64,000 nucleotides of DNA from Streptomyces endophytica (GCF_026153355.1 NZ_CP110636.1:5580001-5644000); one strand, 5' to 3'; positions 25,520 to 34,864 are shown, counted from the stretch's first letter. Made by a program: numbers and translations. The notes: a model not told the origin generated them from the sequence alone.

Positions 25520-26209
25520 ATGTCGGTGCTGTTCGTGACCGGTACGGGCACGGAGATCGGCAAGACGGTGACCACGGCCGCGATCGCGGCGGCCGCGCTC
25601 GCCCGGGGCCGTTCGGTGGCGGTGCTCAAGCCCGCCCAGACCGGGGTCACCGCGGACGAGACGGGTGACGCGGCGGAGGTCGAGCGGCTGGCCGGCCCGG
25701 TCACCACCGTGGAACTCGCCCGCTATCCCGATCCGTTGGCGCCCGCGACGGCCGCCCAGCGGGCCGGGCTGCCGCCGGTGGGACCGCGGGAGATCGCCGA
25801 GGCCGCCGCCAAGCTGGCCGCCTCGCACGACCTGGTACTGGTCGAGGGTGCCGGCGGACTGCTCGTACGCCTGGACGCGGAGGGCCACACCCTCGCCGAC
25901 GCGGCCCGGCTGGCGGACGCCCCCGTACTGGTGGTCGTCCAGGCCGGGCTGGGCACCCTCAACTCCACCGCGCTGACCGCGCTGGCGCTGCGCCACTACG
26001 GTCTCGACTCCCCCGGTATCGTCGTCGGCAGCTGGCCGGCCGACCCCGATCTGGCGTCCCGCTGCAATCTGACGGACCTTCCGGAAGCCGCCGGGGCCCC
26101 GCTGCTGGGTGTGATCCCGGAAGGCTCCGGCGCACTGCCGCCGAGCGCCTTCCGGACGGCAGCCCCGAAGTGGCTGACGCCGGAGCTCGGCGGCACCAAG
26201 GCGCCTTAG
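25520..26209 (+). CDS. bioD: Dethiobiotin synthetase BioD
   Basis: This ATPase closes the ureido ring of dethiobiotin. The P-loop variant GTGTEIGKTVTT is at the N-terminus, with KPAQTG and VEGAGGLLV further on. ATG 25520 (MSVLFVTGTGTE) fits the family start; an in-frame ATG at 25502 adds only six residues. It ends the bio operon 62 bp after bioA. Its stop overlaps the convergent gene at 26206 by 4 bp. Confidence 0.95.
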   Translation: MSVLFVTGTGTEIGKTVTTAAIAAAALARGRSVAVLKPAQTGVTADETGDAAEVERLAGPVTTVELARYPDPLAPATAAQRAGLPPVGPREIAEAAAKLAASHDLVLVEGAGGLLVRLDAEGHTLADAARLADAPVLVVVQAGLGTLNSTALTALALRHYGLDSPGIVVGSWPADPDLASRCNLTDLPEAAGAPLLGVIPEGSGALPPSAFRTAAPKWLTPELGGTKAP

Positions 26210-26643
26210 ACGACCGCGACGGTCTCCGTCTGCGCGTAGCTGAACCCGTCCTCGTCGAAGTAGAAGACGCTCAGCTTCACCTTGTCGCCCTTGGCGAAGT
26301 GCGAGCCGACGGCCGGGCGCAGGGTGACCTGTGCCGTGTGGTCGGCGTAGTCGCAGATGAGCTTGGCCTTCTTGATGGTGCCGGCGGCGATCGACTCCTC
26401 GTGGCCGGTGGTGTTGAGCTTGGTGGCGTTGGCGACCAGCTGGTGGTCCATGCCCTCGTCACAGGAGTACGTGACCTTCGCCTGCAGGCCCGGCTCGTGC
26501 AGCGTGACCTTGTTGATGGTCAGCAGGTTGGCCTTGGCCGCCGCGGACGGCGCGGCGGCCAGGGCGCCGGCACCCAGCAGGAGCGTGGCGGCGGCGGTAC
26601 CGGCGAGACGGCGCCCGAAACGGGTCGACGTGATCGACTTCAT
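26206..26643 (-). CDS. Small secreted protein
   Basis: A 145-residue product with a clear Sec signal (FGRRLAGTAAATLLLGAGALAAAPSAAAK, cleaved near residue 34). The mature part has two Cys (TYSCDEG and LICDYAD) that could form a disulfide, and is likely all beta. I recognise no domain. The start at 26643 is preferred over 26673 because the signal peptide then begins correctly. It is convergent with bioD. Confidence 0.8.
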   Translation of the reverse strand: MKSITSTRFGRRLAGTAAATLLLGAGALAAAPSAAAKANLLTINKVTLHEPGLQAKVTYSCDEGMDHQLVANATKLNTTGHEESIAAGTIKKAKLICDYADHTAQVTLRPAVGSHFAKGDKVKLSVFYFDEDGFSYAQTETVAVV

Positions 26644-26804
26644 CGTGTTCCTTCCCCCCTGCGCGGTCGCCATGGTCGGGCATGGCGGAGGATTTCCGCA
26701 TGCGCGGCGACTGCGACAGTTGTTCGGTTTGACGGCCGATCATACGGGATCTTCCGGGCGGAAATCGGCGAGCCGTCGAACCGGTCCACGGGCACACTGC
26801 GGGG

Positions 26805-27587
26805 ATGGTGGATTTCGCGTACGCGGACCGCAGCCTCGCCCAGTGGTACGACCTCCTCAACCCCTGGGGGCCGGGCGACGACTTCTCTCTGGACCTGGTG
26901 ATGTCCGCGGCCTCCGTCCTGGACGTCGGCTGCGGTACGGGCACGCTGCTGCACCGCGCCCGGGCGCTGGGCCATCGGGGCCGGCTGTGCGGGCTCGATC
27001 CGGCGGACGGGATGCTGGCGCGCGCACGACGGCGCACCGACGTCGAATGGCTCGCCGGCGACGCGCTGTCGCTGGCCGGCGGGAACCGTCCGGGCCCGGT
27101 CTTCGACCTGGTCGTGATGACCGGGCACGCCTTCCAAGTCCTCGTCGGGGACGACGAGTTGCGGGGTGCGCTGGCCGCGGTCCGCGCCGCGCTGTCGGAC
27201 GGCGGCCGGTTCGCCTTCGAGACCCGTAATCCGCTCGTGCGGCCCTGGGAGCGGTGGACGCCGGACCGGGCGGTCGAGGTGACCGACACGGACGGGGTCA
27301 CGGTGCGCGTCGCCCACCGGGTCGACCTGCCGGTGCGCGGGGACGTCGTCCACTTCTCGGAGACCTTCAGCGGTCCGGACGGCGCACGGCCGCGGGTGAG
27401 CCGGAGCAGTCTGCGGTTCCTCGACGCCCGGACGCTGGGCGAGCGCCTGGCCGGGGCGGGGCTGACCGTCGAGGAGCAGTACGGCGACTGGGACCGCGGC
27501 CCGCTCACCGCGGACGCCCCGGAGATCATCACCCTCTGCCGGGCCGCGCCGGCCGGGACTCGGCGCGCCCCCGGCTGGGGAGACTGA
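26805..27587 (+). CDS. SAM-dependent methyltransferase
   Basis: A 260-residue class I methyltransferase. Motif I is VLDVGCGTGTLLHRA (residues 38-52), followed by GLDPADGMLARAR and DLVVMTGHAFQVL, the pattern of methyltransferase type 11/25 proteins. The substrate is unknown. The start at 26805 fits the MVDFAYADRSLAQWYD family opening. A second methyltransferase follows 62 bp downstream. Confidence 0.88.
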   Translation: MVDFAYADRSLAQWYDLLNPWGPGDDFSLDLVMSAASVLDVGCGTGTLLHRARALGHRGRLCGLDPADGMLARARRRTDVEWLAGDALSLAGGNRPGPVFDLVVMTGHAFQVLVGDDELRGALAAVRAALSDGGRFAFETRNPLVRPWERWTPDRAVEVTDTDGVTVRVAHRVDLPVRGDVVHFSETFSGPDGARPRVSRSSLRFLDARTLGERLAGAGLTVEEQYGDWDRGPLTADAPEIITLCRAAPAGTRRAPGWGD

Positions 27588-27648
27588 CAGCAGCAGCGGG
27601 CATCGGGCAGCGCGGGAAAAGGCGCGGGAAACGGGAAAAGGGGTCGTC

Positions 27649-28320
27649 ATGAGGCAGCGCAGGGGAGTTCCGCTCGGCACCGTCCACCACCCGGTCTTCG
27701 CCCGCTTCTACGCGACCTGCTGCGGGCCGGCCGCGGATGCGCGGGCGGGGGTGGCCCGGCTCCGCAGGGAGCTGCTGACCGGGGCGACCGGCCGGGTCAT
27801 CGAGGTCGGCGCGGGCACCGGGCTGAACTTCGCGCACTATCCGGGGACGGTCTCGGAGGTGGTGGCGATCGAGCCGGAGCCGACGCTGCGCCAGGTGGCG
27901 CGGGCGGCGGCGGCCCGGGCGGAGGTGCCGGTGGACCTGGTGCCGGGGGTGGCGGAGGCACTGCCGGTCAAGAGCGAGGCGTTCGACACGGCGGTGGCGT
28001 CGCTGGTGCTGTGTTCCGTACGGGAGACCCGGCGGGCGCTGGCGGAGCTGCGGCGGGTGCTGCGGCCCGGCGGGGAGTTGCGGTTCTTCGAGCACGGGCG
28101 GGCCGCGGGGCGCGGCCTGGCGGCGGTGCAGTGGTCGCTGGACCACACGGTGTGGCCGCTGCTGATGGGCGGCTGCCACACCGGCCGGGATCCGCTGGGC
28201 GAGATCCGGGCGGCCGGTTTCGAGGTGGTGCGGGTACGGCGGCTGAAGGTCCCGGAGCACGGCCCGACGCTGCCGACCTCGCCGGCGGTGCTGGGGCTGG
28301 CGCGACGGCCGGCCGACTGA
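27649..28320 (+). CDS. SAM-dependent methyltransferase, type 11
   Basis: A 223-residue protein with motif I VIEVGAGTGLNFAHYP, the acidic IEPEPTLR loop, and ASLVLCSVRETRRALAELRRVLRPGG, the standard methyltransferase type 11 core. The later FFEHGR and HTVWPLLMGGCHTGRD match the ubiE/thiopurine-like subgroup in streptomycetes. An ATG after AAAAGGGG gives a good start. The substrate is unknown. Confidence 0.88.
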   Translation: MRQRRGVPLGTVHHPVFARFYATCCGPAADARAGVARLRRELLTGATGRVIEVGAGTGLNFAHYPGTVSEVVAIEPEPTLRQVARAAAARAEVPVDLVPGVAEALPVKSEAFDTAVASLVLCSVRETRRALAELRRVLRPGGELRFFEHGRAAGRGLAAVQWSLDHTVWPLLMGGCHTGRDPLGEIRAAGFEVVRVRRLKVPEHGPTLPTSPAVLGLARRPAD

Positions 28321-28410
28321 CCGCGCCGGGCGGAACGGGCCGGACGGAACGGGCCGGGCCGGGCCGCGCTGCCGACGGCCACCGGCTCCACCGCGGAACC
28401 GGCCGTCGTG

Positions 28411-28782
28411 TCACAGGATCCAGGTGCGCAGTTCGTCCGCGATGGCGTGGACGTCCGCGGTGCCCTCCTTGACGAGCCGGGCGAGGTCGCGGACCCGCTC
28501 GGGCGAGGTGGCGATCTTCAGTCCGCTGGCGACGAGGTAGCCGTAGGCGACGGCGGTCGCGAACATCGCGTTCGAGCGCTCCAACGCCGGTACCTGGAGC
28601 AGGAGTTGGAGCAGCGCGGCGGCGCGGTCCGGCGGGTCGGGGTAGACCGGGACGCCGAATATCTCGGCGTCGTGGCGGCTGACCGCGGCCACCAGGGCGC
28701 CCCAGTCGGTGACCTGGGGGTCCCCGGGGGTGTGGTGTTCGGCGATCAGGAGGAGCCAGGCGAGGTCGATGCGCAGCGTCAC
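28411..28782 (-). CDS. Doc/Fic-like toxin without the Fic motif
   Basis: A 123-residue partner of the upstream antitoxin. The GTG at 28782 overlaps the antitoxin stop (GTGA), the usual toxin-antitoxin coupling. Its layout follows Doc: an N-terminal helix, then VPALERSNAMFATAVAYGYLVASG where Doc has HPFxDGNKRTAL. Only the Asn of that motif seems kept; the His and the GNKR core are missing. It may be catalytically dead or act differently. Homology to Doc is inferred from pattern and context. Confidence 0.7.
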   Translation of the reverse strand: MTLRIDLAWLLLIAEHHTPGDPQVTDWGALVAAVSRHDAEIFGVPVYPDPPDRAAALLQLLLQVPALERSNAMFATAVAYGYLVASGLKIATSPERVRDLARLVKEGTADVHAIADELRTWIL

Positions 28783-29042
28783 GTCGTGCCCGGCTGTCCC
28801 TCGCGGTCGGCGGGGCCGGGCGCGCTGCCGGCGTCCCGGGCGAATTCCTCGGCGAAGACCCGCTCGTACTGCTTCATGAAGTCGGAGGCGGCCTCGACGA
28901 AGGTCTGGCCCACCTCGCCGGCGTCGCGCAGGACGAGCTCCTCGATGTAGCGGTTCATGCTCACTCCCCGCTGCAGGGCGCGCTCCCGCGCCGCTTCGGC
29001 AGTGGCCTCGTCCACCCGGACGTTCAGCTGTGTCTTCGCCAC
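28779..29042 (-). CDS. Ribbon-helix-helix type antitoxin
   Basis: An 87-residue protein. The N-terminus KTQLNVRVDEATAEAARERALQRGVSMNRYIEELV is a ribbon-helix-helix DNA-binding domain; the acidic, Phe-rich C-terminal part would bind the toxin. The GTG start leaves no room for a normal ribosome binding site, so the mRNA may be leaderless. A perfect palindrome lies just upstream. Confidence 0.8.
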   Translation of the reverse strand: MAKTQLNVRVDEATAEAARERALQRGVSMNRYIEELVLRDAGEVGQTFVEAASDFMKQYERVFAEEFARDAGSAPGPADREGQPGTT

Positions 29043-29050
29043 TCCTTCAC

Positions 29051-29070
29051 GCTAGCGCGCTCGCGCTAGC
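29051..29070. promoter_or_regulatory. Palindromic operator of the toxin-antitoxin operon
   Basis: GCTAGCGCG (29051-29059) and CGCGCTAGC (29062-29070) are perfect complements separated by 2 nt. The site starts 9 bp upstream of the antitoxin start. Ribbon-helix-helix antitoxins repress their own promoters through such sites, so autoregulation is likely. Confidence 0.7.
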
Positions 29071-29207
29071 ACCCGCAAGCATCGCCGGTGCGCCCGGGCC
29101 GCGGTCCGCGTGCCGCTGCCGGGGGTGCCGGGGCGGATGGCGCACGATGTGATCCGTTGTGCGTCCGGACCGTCCACGACCGCTCGGCCGTCAGGAGGAC
29201 CACCGCC

Positions 29208-30674
29208 GTGTCCGTGCCCGCTCCCGTGCCGCATCTGAAGCGCAGCCTGCGGCGCTTCGACATCATGGCGATCGGCATCGCCGCGGTGATCTCCTTCGAC
29301 GTGATCGGGCAGATCGCCGCCGGCGGCGGCCAGGCCGTCACCTGGATCGGGGTGATCGTGGTGGCGTTCCTGCTGCCGTACGCGCTGATCTTCGCCGAGA
29401 CCGGCGCCGCCTTCCCGCAGGAGGGCGGTCCGTACGTGTGGGTGGAGGTCGCCTTCGGCAGGCTGCCGGCCGCGCTCACCACGATGTTCTACTGGGTGAC
29501 CAACCCGGTCTGGCTCGGCGGTTCGCTGGTGTTCCTGGCCGCCCAGGCCTGGGACGGCTTCGTCTTTCCGCTCGGCACCGGCACGGTGGCCGACTACGCC
29601 TTCAAGCTGGTCTTCATCTGGATCGCGATCCTCACCGCGGTGATCTCGCTGCGCCGCGGCAAGTGGATCACCACCGCCGGCGCCGGCGCCAAGGTCCTGG
29701 CACTGGCCTTCTTCACCGCGACGGCGGTGGCGTACGGCCTCCAGCACGGCTTCCGCGGCCTGGAGGCGGCCGGTTTCGCGCCCACCGCGGCCGGGTTCCT
29801 GGCGCTGGTCCCGGTGCTGCTGTTCGCGTTCGTCGGGTTCGAGGCGCCGAACGCGGCCGGGGACGAGATGCTCGACCCGCGGCGCGACGTACCGGTCGCG
29901 ATCGCGGTCTCCGCGTCCGTCGCCACCTGCTGCTACCTGCTGCCGGTGCTGGCCATCCTGTCCGCCGCCCCGGCCGGCCGGGTCACCGGCGTCGGCGGCT
30001 TCATGGAGGCCGCCCGGCTGGTCTTCGGGATCTACGGGAGCTGGCGCGGACCGCTGCTGTCGTGCGTCGCCGTGCTGTTCGCGCTGTCGCTGCTGACCCA
30101 GGGCAGCGCCTGGATGATCGTCGCGGACCGGATGCAGGCGATGGCCGCCGCCGACGGCGGGTTCTTCACCCGGGCGCTGGGCGCCTTCCACCCGCGGCTG
30201 GGCACCCCGGTCCGGATGAACCTGCTGTCCGGCGTCACCGCCACCCTCTTCATGGCGGCGTCGATGAACCTGGCGCACGGCGACGCCTCGGCGATCTTCG
30301 GGGTGGTGCTCACCGTCGCCATCACCACCCTGCTGCTGTCGTACATCGCCGTGATCCCCGCCCTGCTGGCCCTTCGTCTGCGCCACCCGGCGGTGCCCCG
30401 CCCGTACCACGTCCCGTTCGGCACCCGGGGGTTCACGGTCGCCGCCCTGCTCGTCTACGCCTGGATCCTGCTCGGCTGCTGGGTGGCGCTGTTCCCCGGC
30501 ACGCTGGAGCGCCTCGTCGGGTTCCACTACGACTTCCGGGCCACCTGGGGCGTCTCCCGGCTCACCTTCGAGGCGTTCACCCTCGGCACGGTCGCGGTGC
30601 TGCTGGCGATCGCGGCGGCCGGGTATCTGGTGCAGCGGTGGCGGGCCCCGTCGGCGGACAGCCGGACGCCCTGA
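29208..30674 (+). CDS. APC family amino acid permease
   Basis: A 488-residue membrane protein with about twelve hydrophobic segments, starting IMAIGIAAVISFDVIGQIA and EGGPYVWVEVAFG, the consensus of the APC superfamily. GTG 29208 follows AGGAGG at 29193. It is divergent from the toxin-antitoxin operon. The substrate cannot be told from sequence. Confidence 0.9.
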   Translation: MSVPAPVPHLKRSLRRFDIMAIGIAAVISFDVIGQIAAGGGQAVTWIGVIVVAFLLPYALIFAETGAAFPQEGGPYVWVEVAFGRLPAALTTMFYWVTNPVWLGGSLVFLAAQAWDGFVFPLGTGTVADYAFKLVFIWIAILTAVISLRRGKWITTAGAGAKVLALAFFTATAVAYGLQHGFRGLEAAGFAPTAAGFLALVPVLLFAFVGFEAPNAAGDEMLDPRRDVPVAIAVSASVATCCYLLPVLAILSAAPAGRVTGVGGFMEAARLVFGIYGSWRGPLLSCVAVLFALSLLTQGSAWMIVADRMQAMAAADGGFFTRALGAFHPRLGTPVRMNLLSGVTATLFMAASMNLAHGDASAIFGVVLTVAITTLLLSYIAVIPALLALRLRHPAVPRPYHVPFGTRGFTVAALLVYAWILLGCWVALFPGTLERLVGFHYDFRATWGVSRLTFEAFTLGTVAVLLAIAAAGYLVQRWRAPSADSRTP

Positions 30675-30749
30675 CCCGAACCGGCCGTGCTTGCATGGGC
30701 GTTGACCGGTCGCGACCGCCACCGGTCACCGCATCGATGAGGGGGTTCC

Positions 30750-31640
30750 ATGCCACGTCCGTTCCGCTTCGGCGTCAACATGCTCACGCTGGAGGCCGGG
30801 GATTCCTGGCGCCGCAAGTGCCGCCGGGCCGAGGAGCTGGGCTATGACGTCCTGCTCGTACCGGATCACCTCGGGATGCCGGCGCCGTTCCCCGCGCTGA
30901 TCGCCGCGGCGGAGGCCACCGAACGGCCGCGGGTGGGCACGTTCGTGCTCAACGCGGGGTTCTGGAACCCGGCGCTGCTGGCCCGCGAGGTGGCGACCAC
31001 CGACGCGCTCACCGGCGGCCGGCTGGAGTTGGGGCTGGGCACCGGGTACGTGCGCGCCGAGCACGAGACCGCCGGGCTGCCCTGGGGGTCGCCCCGCGAA
31101 CGGGTGGACCATCTGGTGCGCACCATCGGGGAGTTGGACCGGCTGCTGGGCGACCCGGACCAGGTGCCGCGGCCGGCGCAGCGGCCCCGGCCGCCGCTGC
31201 TGGTCGGCGGGAACGGTCCGCGGATGCTGCGGCTGGCGGCCGAACACGCCGAGATCGCGGCGTTCACCGGCGGCCGCCAGGCACCCGGCAGGCCGGAGGG
31301 CACCCTGGAACTGATGCCCGCCGACGAACTGGCGGCGTCGGTGGCCCGCTACGAGGGGTACGCGGCCGGCCGCCCGGAGCCGGCCGAGCGCAACCTCCTG
31401 GTCCAGCAGGTGCGGAACACCCACGACCGGCGGGCGGTCGCCCGGGAGATCGCGGCCCGCGGCATCGGACTGGACGAGGAGCAGGCGCTGGAGGTGCCGA
31501 CGCTGCTGATCGGCACCCCGCGGCAGATGGCCGAGCAGCTGCGGGAGCACCGCGAGCGGTTCGGTTTCTCGTACCTCACGGTCCTGGATTCCGCACTGGA
31601 GGAGTTCGCTCCGGTGATGGAGGAACTGCGGGGCAGCTGA
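30750..31640 (+). CDS. LLM class F420-dependent oxidoreductase
   Basis: A 296-residue luciferase-like TIM barrel. FGVNMLTLEAGDSWRRKCRRAEELGYD and LVPDHLGM at the start, TGGRLELGLGTGY in the middle and RPPLLVGGNGPRMLRLAAEHA mark an F420-using member. The likely cofactor is F420H2; the substrate is unknown. ATG 30750 is well placed. It stands alone between the permease and a GNAT gene. Confidence 0.9.
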   Translation: MPRPFRFGVNMLTLEAGDSWRRKCRRAEELGYDVLLVPDHLGMPAPFPALIAAAEATERPRVGTFVLNAGFWNPALLAREVATTDALTGGRLELGLGTGYVRAEHETAGLPWGSPRERVDHLVRTIGELDRLLGDPDQVPRPAQRPRPPLLVGGNGPRMLRLAAEHAEIAAFTGGRQAPGRPEGTLELMPADELAASVARYEGYAAGRPEPAERNLLVQQVRNTHDRRAVAREIAARGIGLDEEQALEVPTLLIGTPRQMAEQLREHRERFGFSYLTVLDSALEEFAPVMEELRGS

Positions 31641-31699
31641 CCGTCCCGGGGTACGGAATGCGGTGGCGGGCCGGGGGACGCGGCTGCTTGGCTCTCGGC

Positions 31700-32122
31700 A
31701 TGATCGACATGGATATCCGGCCGGCCGTTCCCTCCGACGCCGAGGCGGTGCTCGGCTTCTGGGCGGCGGCCGCCGAGGGCACGAGCATCAGCGACGACGT
31801 GAACGGGGTGCGGCGCCTCATCGAGCGGGACCCGGAGGCACTGCTGCTGGCCGAGATGGAGGGCACCCTGGTCGGCACGGTGATCGCCGGCTGGGACGGC
31901 TGGCGGGCGTCGCTGTACCGGCTCGCGGTGCATCCGTCGCACCGCCGGCGGGGCATATCGAAGGCGCTGCTGGCCGCGGCCGAGGAGCGCTTCGTGAAGC
32001 TGGGCGGGCGGCGCGGCGACGCCATGGTGCTGGTGGCGAACGAGCGGGCCCAGCACGCCTGGGCGGCGGCGGGCTACCGCCGCGAGGAGCAGTGGCGGCG
32101 CTGGACGAAGCCGCTGGCCTGA
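31700..32122 (+). CDS. GNAT family acetyltransferase
   Basis: A 140-residue single-domain GNAT protein. IRPAVPSDAEAVLGFW opens it, LVGTVIAGWDGWRASLYRLAVHPSHRRRGISKALLAAAEE carries the acetyl-CoA loop, and ANERAQHAWAAAGYRREEQWRRWTK closes it. ATG 31700 gives the normal length; ATG 31709 is an alternative. The target is unknown. Confidence 0.9.
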   Translation: MIDMDIRPAVPSDAEAVLGFWAAAAEGTSISDDVNGVRRLIERDPEALLLAEMEGTLVGTVIAGWDGWRASLYRLAVHPSHRRRGISKALLAAAEERFVKLGGRRGDAMVLVANERAQHAWAAAGYRREEQWRRWTKPLA

Positions 32123-32150
32123 GCACCGCCGGAAGGAACCCGTCACCCCG

Positions 32151-32181
32151 GAGCCCGCCCCGCCACCCGCGGGGCGGGCTC
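32151..32181. terminator. Strong GC hairpin downstream of the GNAT gene
   Basis: GAGCCCGCCCCGC (32151-32163) pairs perfectly with GCGGGGCGGGCTC (32169-32181) around a 5-nt loop. It lies 29 nt past the stop and is a probable terminator. Confidence 0.75.
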
Positions 32182-32346
32182 TCCTCACACCCACCCACTT
32201 TGCCTATCCTTTACCATTGTCCTTCCCGGCCACGAGCGAAAGGTGTGTGAGCGTCCAGCCATGGGCGACCCTCCCAGTTGTCGAGCATTCCGGCGACGAT
32301 GCGCGAACCTCCCCGTCCTGTTTCAGCATGGGACGGAGGTGACCCG

Positions 32347-33687
32347 ATGACCGACCTGCTCTTCCTGGGCGTGGCGCTCCTCCTGACCCTCGCCTGTGGT
32401 GTCTTCGTCGCGGCCGAGTTCTCGCTGACGACCGTCGAGCGCAGCGAGCTCGAACGCGCCGCCGAGCGCGGCGAGCGCGGGGCGGACAGCGCGCTGAAGG
32501 CGGTCCGCGGCCTGACCTTCCAGCTCTCCGGTGCCCAGCTCGGCATCACCGTCACCGGCCTGGTCATCGGCATGCTGTCCAAGCCGGCCATCGCCACGCT
32601 GCTGGCGGGCCCGTTGGGCGACCTGGGGCTGCCGCGCGGGGTGGCGGAGTCGGTGGCTCTGGTCCTCGGCACCGCGATCTCCACGGTCGTCCTGATGGTG
32701 GTCGGCGAGCTGGTCCCCAAGAACTGGGCGATCTCCCACCCGCTGAGCATCGCCAAGAAGGTCGCGACCGCCCAGCGCGGGTTCAGCGCCGCCTTCAAAC
32801 CGTTCATCCGGCACCTGAACAACACCGCCAACCGCACCGTCCGCCGGATGGGCCTGGAGCCCGCCGAGGAGCTCGCCTCGGCCCGCGGCCCGCAGGAGCT
32901 GGTCGCGCTGGCCCGGCACTCGGCCAAGGAGGGCGCACTGGAGGCGGACACCGCCGAGCTGTTCGTCCGGACCCTCAACCTCGCCGATCTGACCTCGGAG
33001 AACGTCATGACCCCGCGGGTCCAGGTGGTGGCGCTGGAGGTGCAGTCCACCGCCGAGGACGTCGCCAACGCGACCCGGGCGACCGGGCTGTCCCGCTTCC
33101 CGGTCTACCGCGGCAACCTGGACAGCGTCGTCGGCGTGGCGCACATCAAGGACGTCCTGACCATTCCGGCCGAGCGCCGGCTGCGCCACCCGGTCTCCGA
33201 ACTGCTCCGCGAGCCGCTGCTGGTCCCGACGACGCTGACCGTGGACCGGCTGCTGGACCGGTTGTCCGGCCGGCGCACGATGGCCGTGGTCATCGACGAG
33301 TACGGCGGCACGGCCGGCGTGGTGACGCTGGAGGACATCGTCGAGGAGGTGGTCGGCGAGGTCCGCGACGAGCACGACCCGCTGGAGACCCCCGACCTGG
33401 CCCCGGCCGGCTCCGACGCCGAGGGCCGCAGCGTCTACCAGGCCGACGGCGGCGCCCGCACCGACCAGCTGGAACGCATCGGCCTCAGGGTCCCGGAGGG
33501 CCCGTACGAGACGCTGGCCGGGCTGATCGCCACCGAGCTGGGCCGGATACCGGTCGCCGGTGACCACCTGGAGGTGGCCGGCTGGACGATGGACGTCCTG
33601 GACGCCTCCGGCCACCGCGCGGCGCGGGTGCTGCTGCACGCCCCGCTGCCGGGCAGCACCGACGAGGGAACGGAGACCGCCCGATGA
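32347..33687 (+). CDS. CNNM/HlyC-CorC family membrane protein with CBS pair
   Basis: A 446-residue protein. An N-terminal DUF21/CNNM membrane domain (about residues 1-190, four hydrophobic segments, AAEFSLTTVERS and GELVPKNWAISHP) is followed by two CBS domains (ENVMTPRVQVVAL, RTMAVVIDEYGGTAGVVTLEDIVEEVVGE) and a C-terminal CorC/HlyC domain (residues 360-440). The family is linked to magnesium and cobalt transport. GGAGGTGA precedes ATG 32347. The next gene overlaps its stop by 4 nt. Confidence 0.93.
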   Translation: MTDLLFLGVALLLTLACGVFVAAEFSLTTVERSELERAAERGERGADSALKAVRGLTFQLSGAQLGITVTGLVIGMLSKPAIATLLAGPLGDLGLPRGVAESVALVLGTAISTVVLMVVGELVPKNWAISHPLSIAKKVATAQRGFSAAFKPFIRHLNNTANRTVRRMGLEPAEELASARGPQELVALARHSAKEGALEADTAELFVRTLNLADLTSENVMTPRVQVVALEVQSTAEDVANATRATGLSRFPVYRGNLDSVVGVAHIKDVLTIPAERRLRHPVSELLREPLLVPTTLTVDRLLDRLSGRRTMAVVIDEYGGTAGVVTLEDIVEEVVGEVRDEHDPLETPDLAPAGSDAEGRSVYQADGGARTDQLERIGLRVPEGPYETLAGLIATELGRIPVAGDHLEVAGWTMDVLDASGHRAARVLLHAPLPGSTDEGTETAR

Positions 33688-34691
33688 CCGCGCTCCAGCT
33701 GTTCGTCGGCCTGCTGACGCTGGTTGTCAACGCCTTCTTCGTCGGCGCCGAGTTCGCCCTGATCTCGGTGCGCCGCAGCCAGATCGAGCCGTACGCCGAA
33801 CGCGGGGACCGGCGGGCGACCAGCGTGATGTGGGGGCTCTCCCACGTGTCGGCGCTGCTGGCGGCCGCCCAGCTCGGGATCACCCTGTGCACCCTGGTCC
33901 TGGGCGCGGTCGCCGAACCGGCCATCGCGCACCTGCTGGAACCGGTCTTCCACGCGGTGGGCATCTCGCAGGCGCTGGTCCACCCGATCTCGTTCGTGAT
34001 CGCCCTGGCCCTGGCCACGTACCTGCACATGCTCTTCGGCGAGATGGTCCCGAAGAACGTGGCACTGGCCGAGCCGGTGCGCACCGCGCTCGTCCTCGGG
34101 CCGCCGCTGGTCGCGCTGACCCGGGCGCTGCGTCCGGTGATCTTCGCGGTCAACGCGTTCGCCAACGTGCTGCTCAAGCTGCTCCGGGTGGAGACCAGGG
34201 ACGAGGTGGCCGCGACGTTCTCGGACGCCCAGCTGGCACGGATGGTCCAGGACTCCCGGGAGGCCGGACTCCTCGACGAGCGGGCCCAGGAACGCCTCCG
34301 GGACGCCCTGGAGCTCGGCCGCCGCCCGGTCCGGGACGTGATCCTCCCGGCCGAGAGGGTGGTCTCGGCCCGGATGGGCATCACCGCCGAGGAGCTGGAG
34401 CAGCTGGCCGCGGAGTCCGGTTTCTCCCGCTTCCCGGTCGTCGACGACACCCGCCGCATCCTCGGCTACCTCCACGTCAAGGACGCGCTGGACGCCGCCC
34501 CGCGCAACGTCCCGTTCCCCGTCTCGGCCCTCCGCCCCATCGCCCGCGTCCGCGCCGCGACACCACTGGACGACGTCCTGACCGCCATGCGGGGCTCCCG
34601 CACCCACCTCGCGGCCGTCATCGGCGACGACGGCCGCCTGGCCGGGCTCGTCACGATGGAGGACGTCCTGCGGGAGCTTGTTCTTCAATAA
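33684..34691 (+). CDS. CNNM family protein with CBS pair, no CorC domain
   Basis: A 335-residue paralogue of the preceding protein. The membrane domain (FVGAEFALISVRRSQIEPYAERGDRRA, GEMVPKNVALAEP) and a CBS pair (DVILPAERVVSARM, HLAAVIGDDGRLAGLVTMEDVL) are present, but it stops right after the second CBS domain. Tandem long and short CNNM genes are usual in streptomycetes. The last residues RELVLQ abut the repeat element that begins at 34692, so the tail may have been changed by its arrival. Confidence 0.92.
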   Translation: MTALQLFVGLLTLVVNAFFVGAEFALISVRRSQIEPYAERGDRRATSVMWGLSHVSALLAAAQLGITLCTLVLGAVAEPAIAHLLEPVFHAVGISQALVHPISFVIALALATYLHMLFGEMVPKNVALAEPVRTALVLGPPLVALTRALRPVIFAVNAFANVLLKLLRVETRDEVAATFSDAQLARMVQDSREAGLLDERAQERLRDALELGRRPVRDVILPAERVVSARMGITAEELEQLAAESGFSRFPVVDDTRRILGYLHVKDALDAAPRNVPFPVSALRPIARVRAATPLDDVLTAMRGSRTHLAAVIGDDGRLAGLVTMEDVLRELVLQ

Positions 34692-34864
34692 CCCCACGTA
34701 CTTGGCCGTCCCGCCGCGGGTGTTGCTCGCCGTTGCGCGCTTTGCGGCGCCCCGTACGTACCCGTCTGTCCCGCCGCGGGGCTCGCTCGCCGTTGCGCTT
34801 TGCGGCGCCCCGCACGTACCTGGCCGTCCCGTCGCGGGGCGTCTCGCCGTTGCGCCTGGCGGCG
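34692..34864 (+). repeat. Tandem array of three ~58-bp units, forward
   Basis: Units begin at about 34692, 34750 and 34808. Each reads roughly CCCC, ACGTAC, then CTTGGCCGTCCCGCCGCGG, then CTCGCCGTTGCGC and TTTGCGGCG, with small variations. The same unit recurs in reverse orientation at 35131-35243. The array starts right after the stop of the CNNM gene. It has no credible reading frame. Confidence 0.85.
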
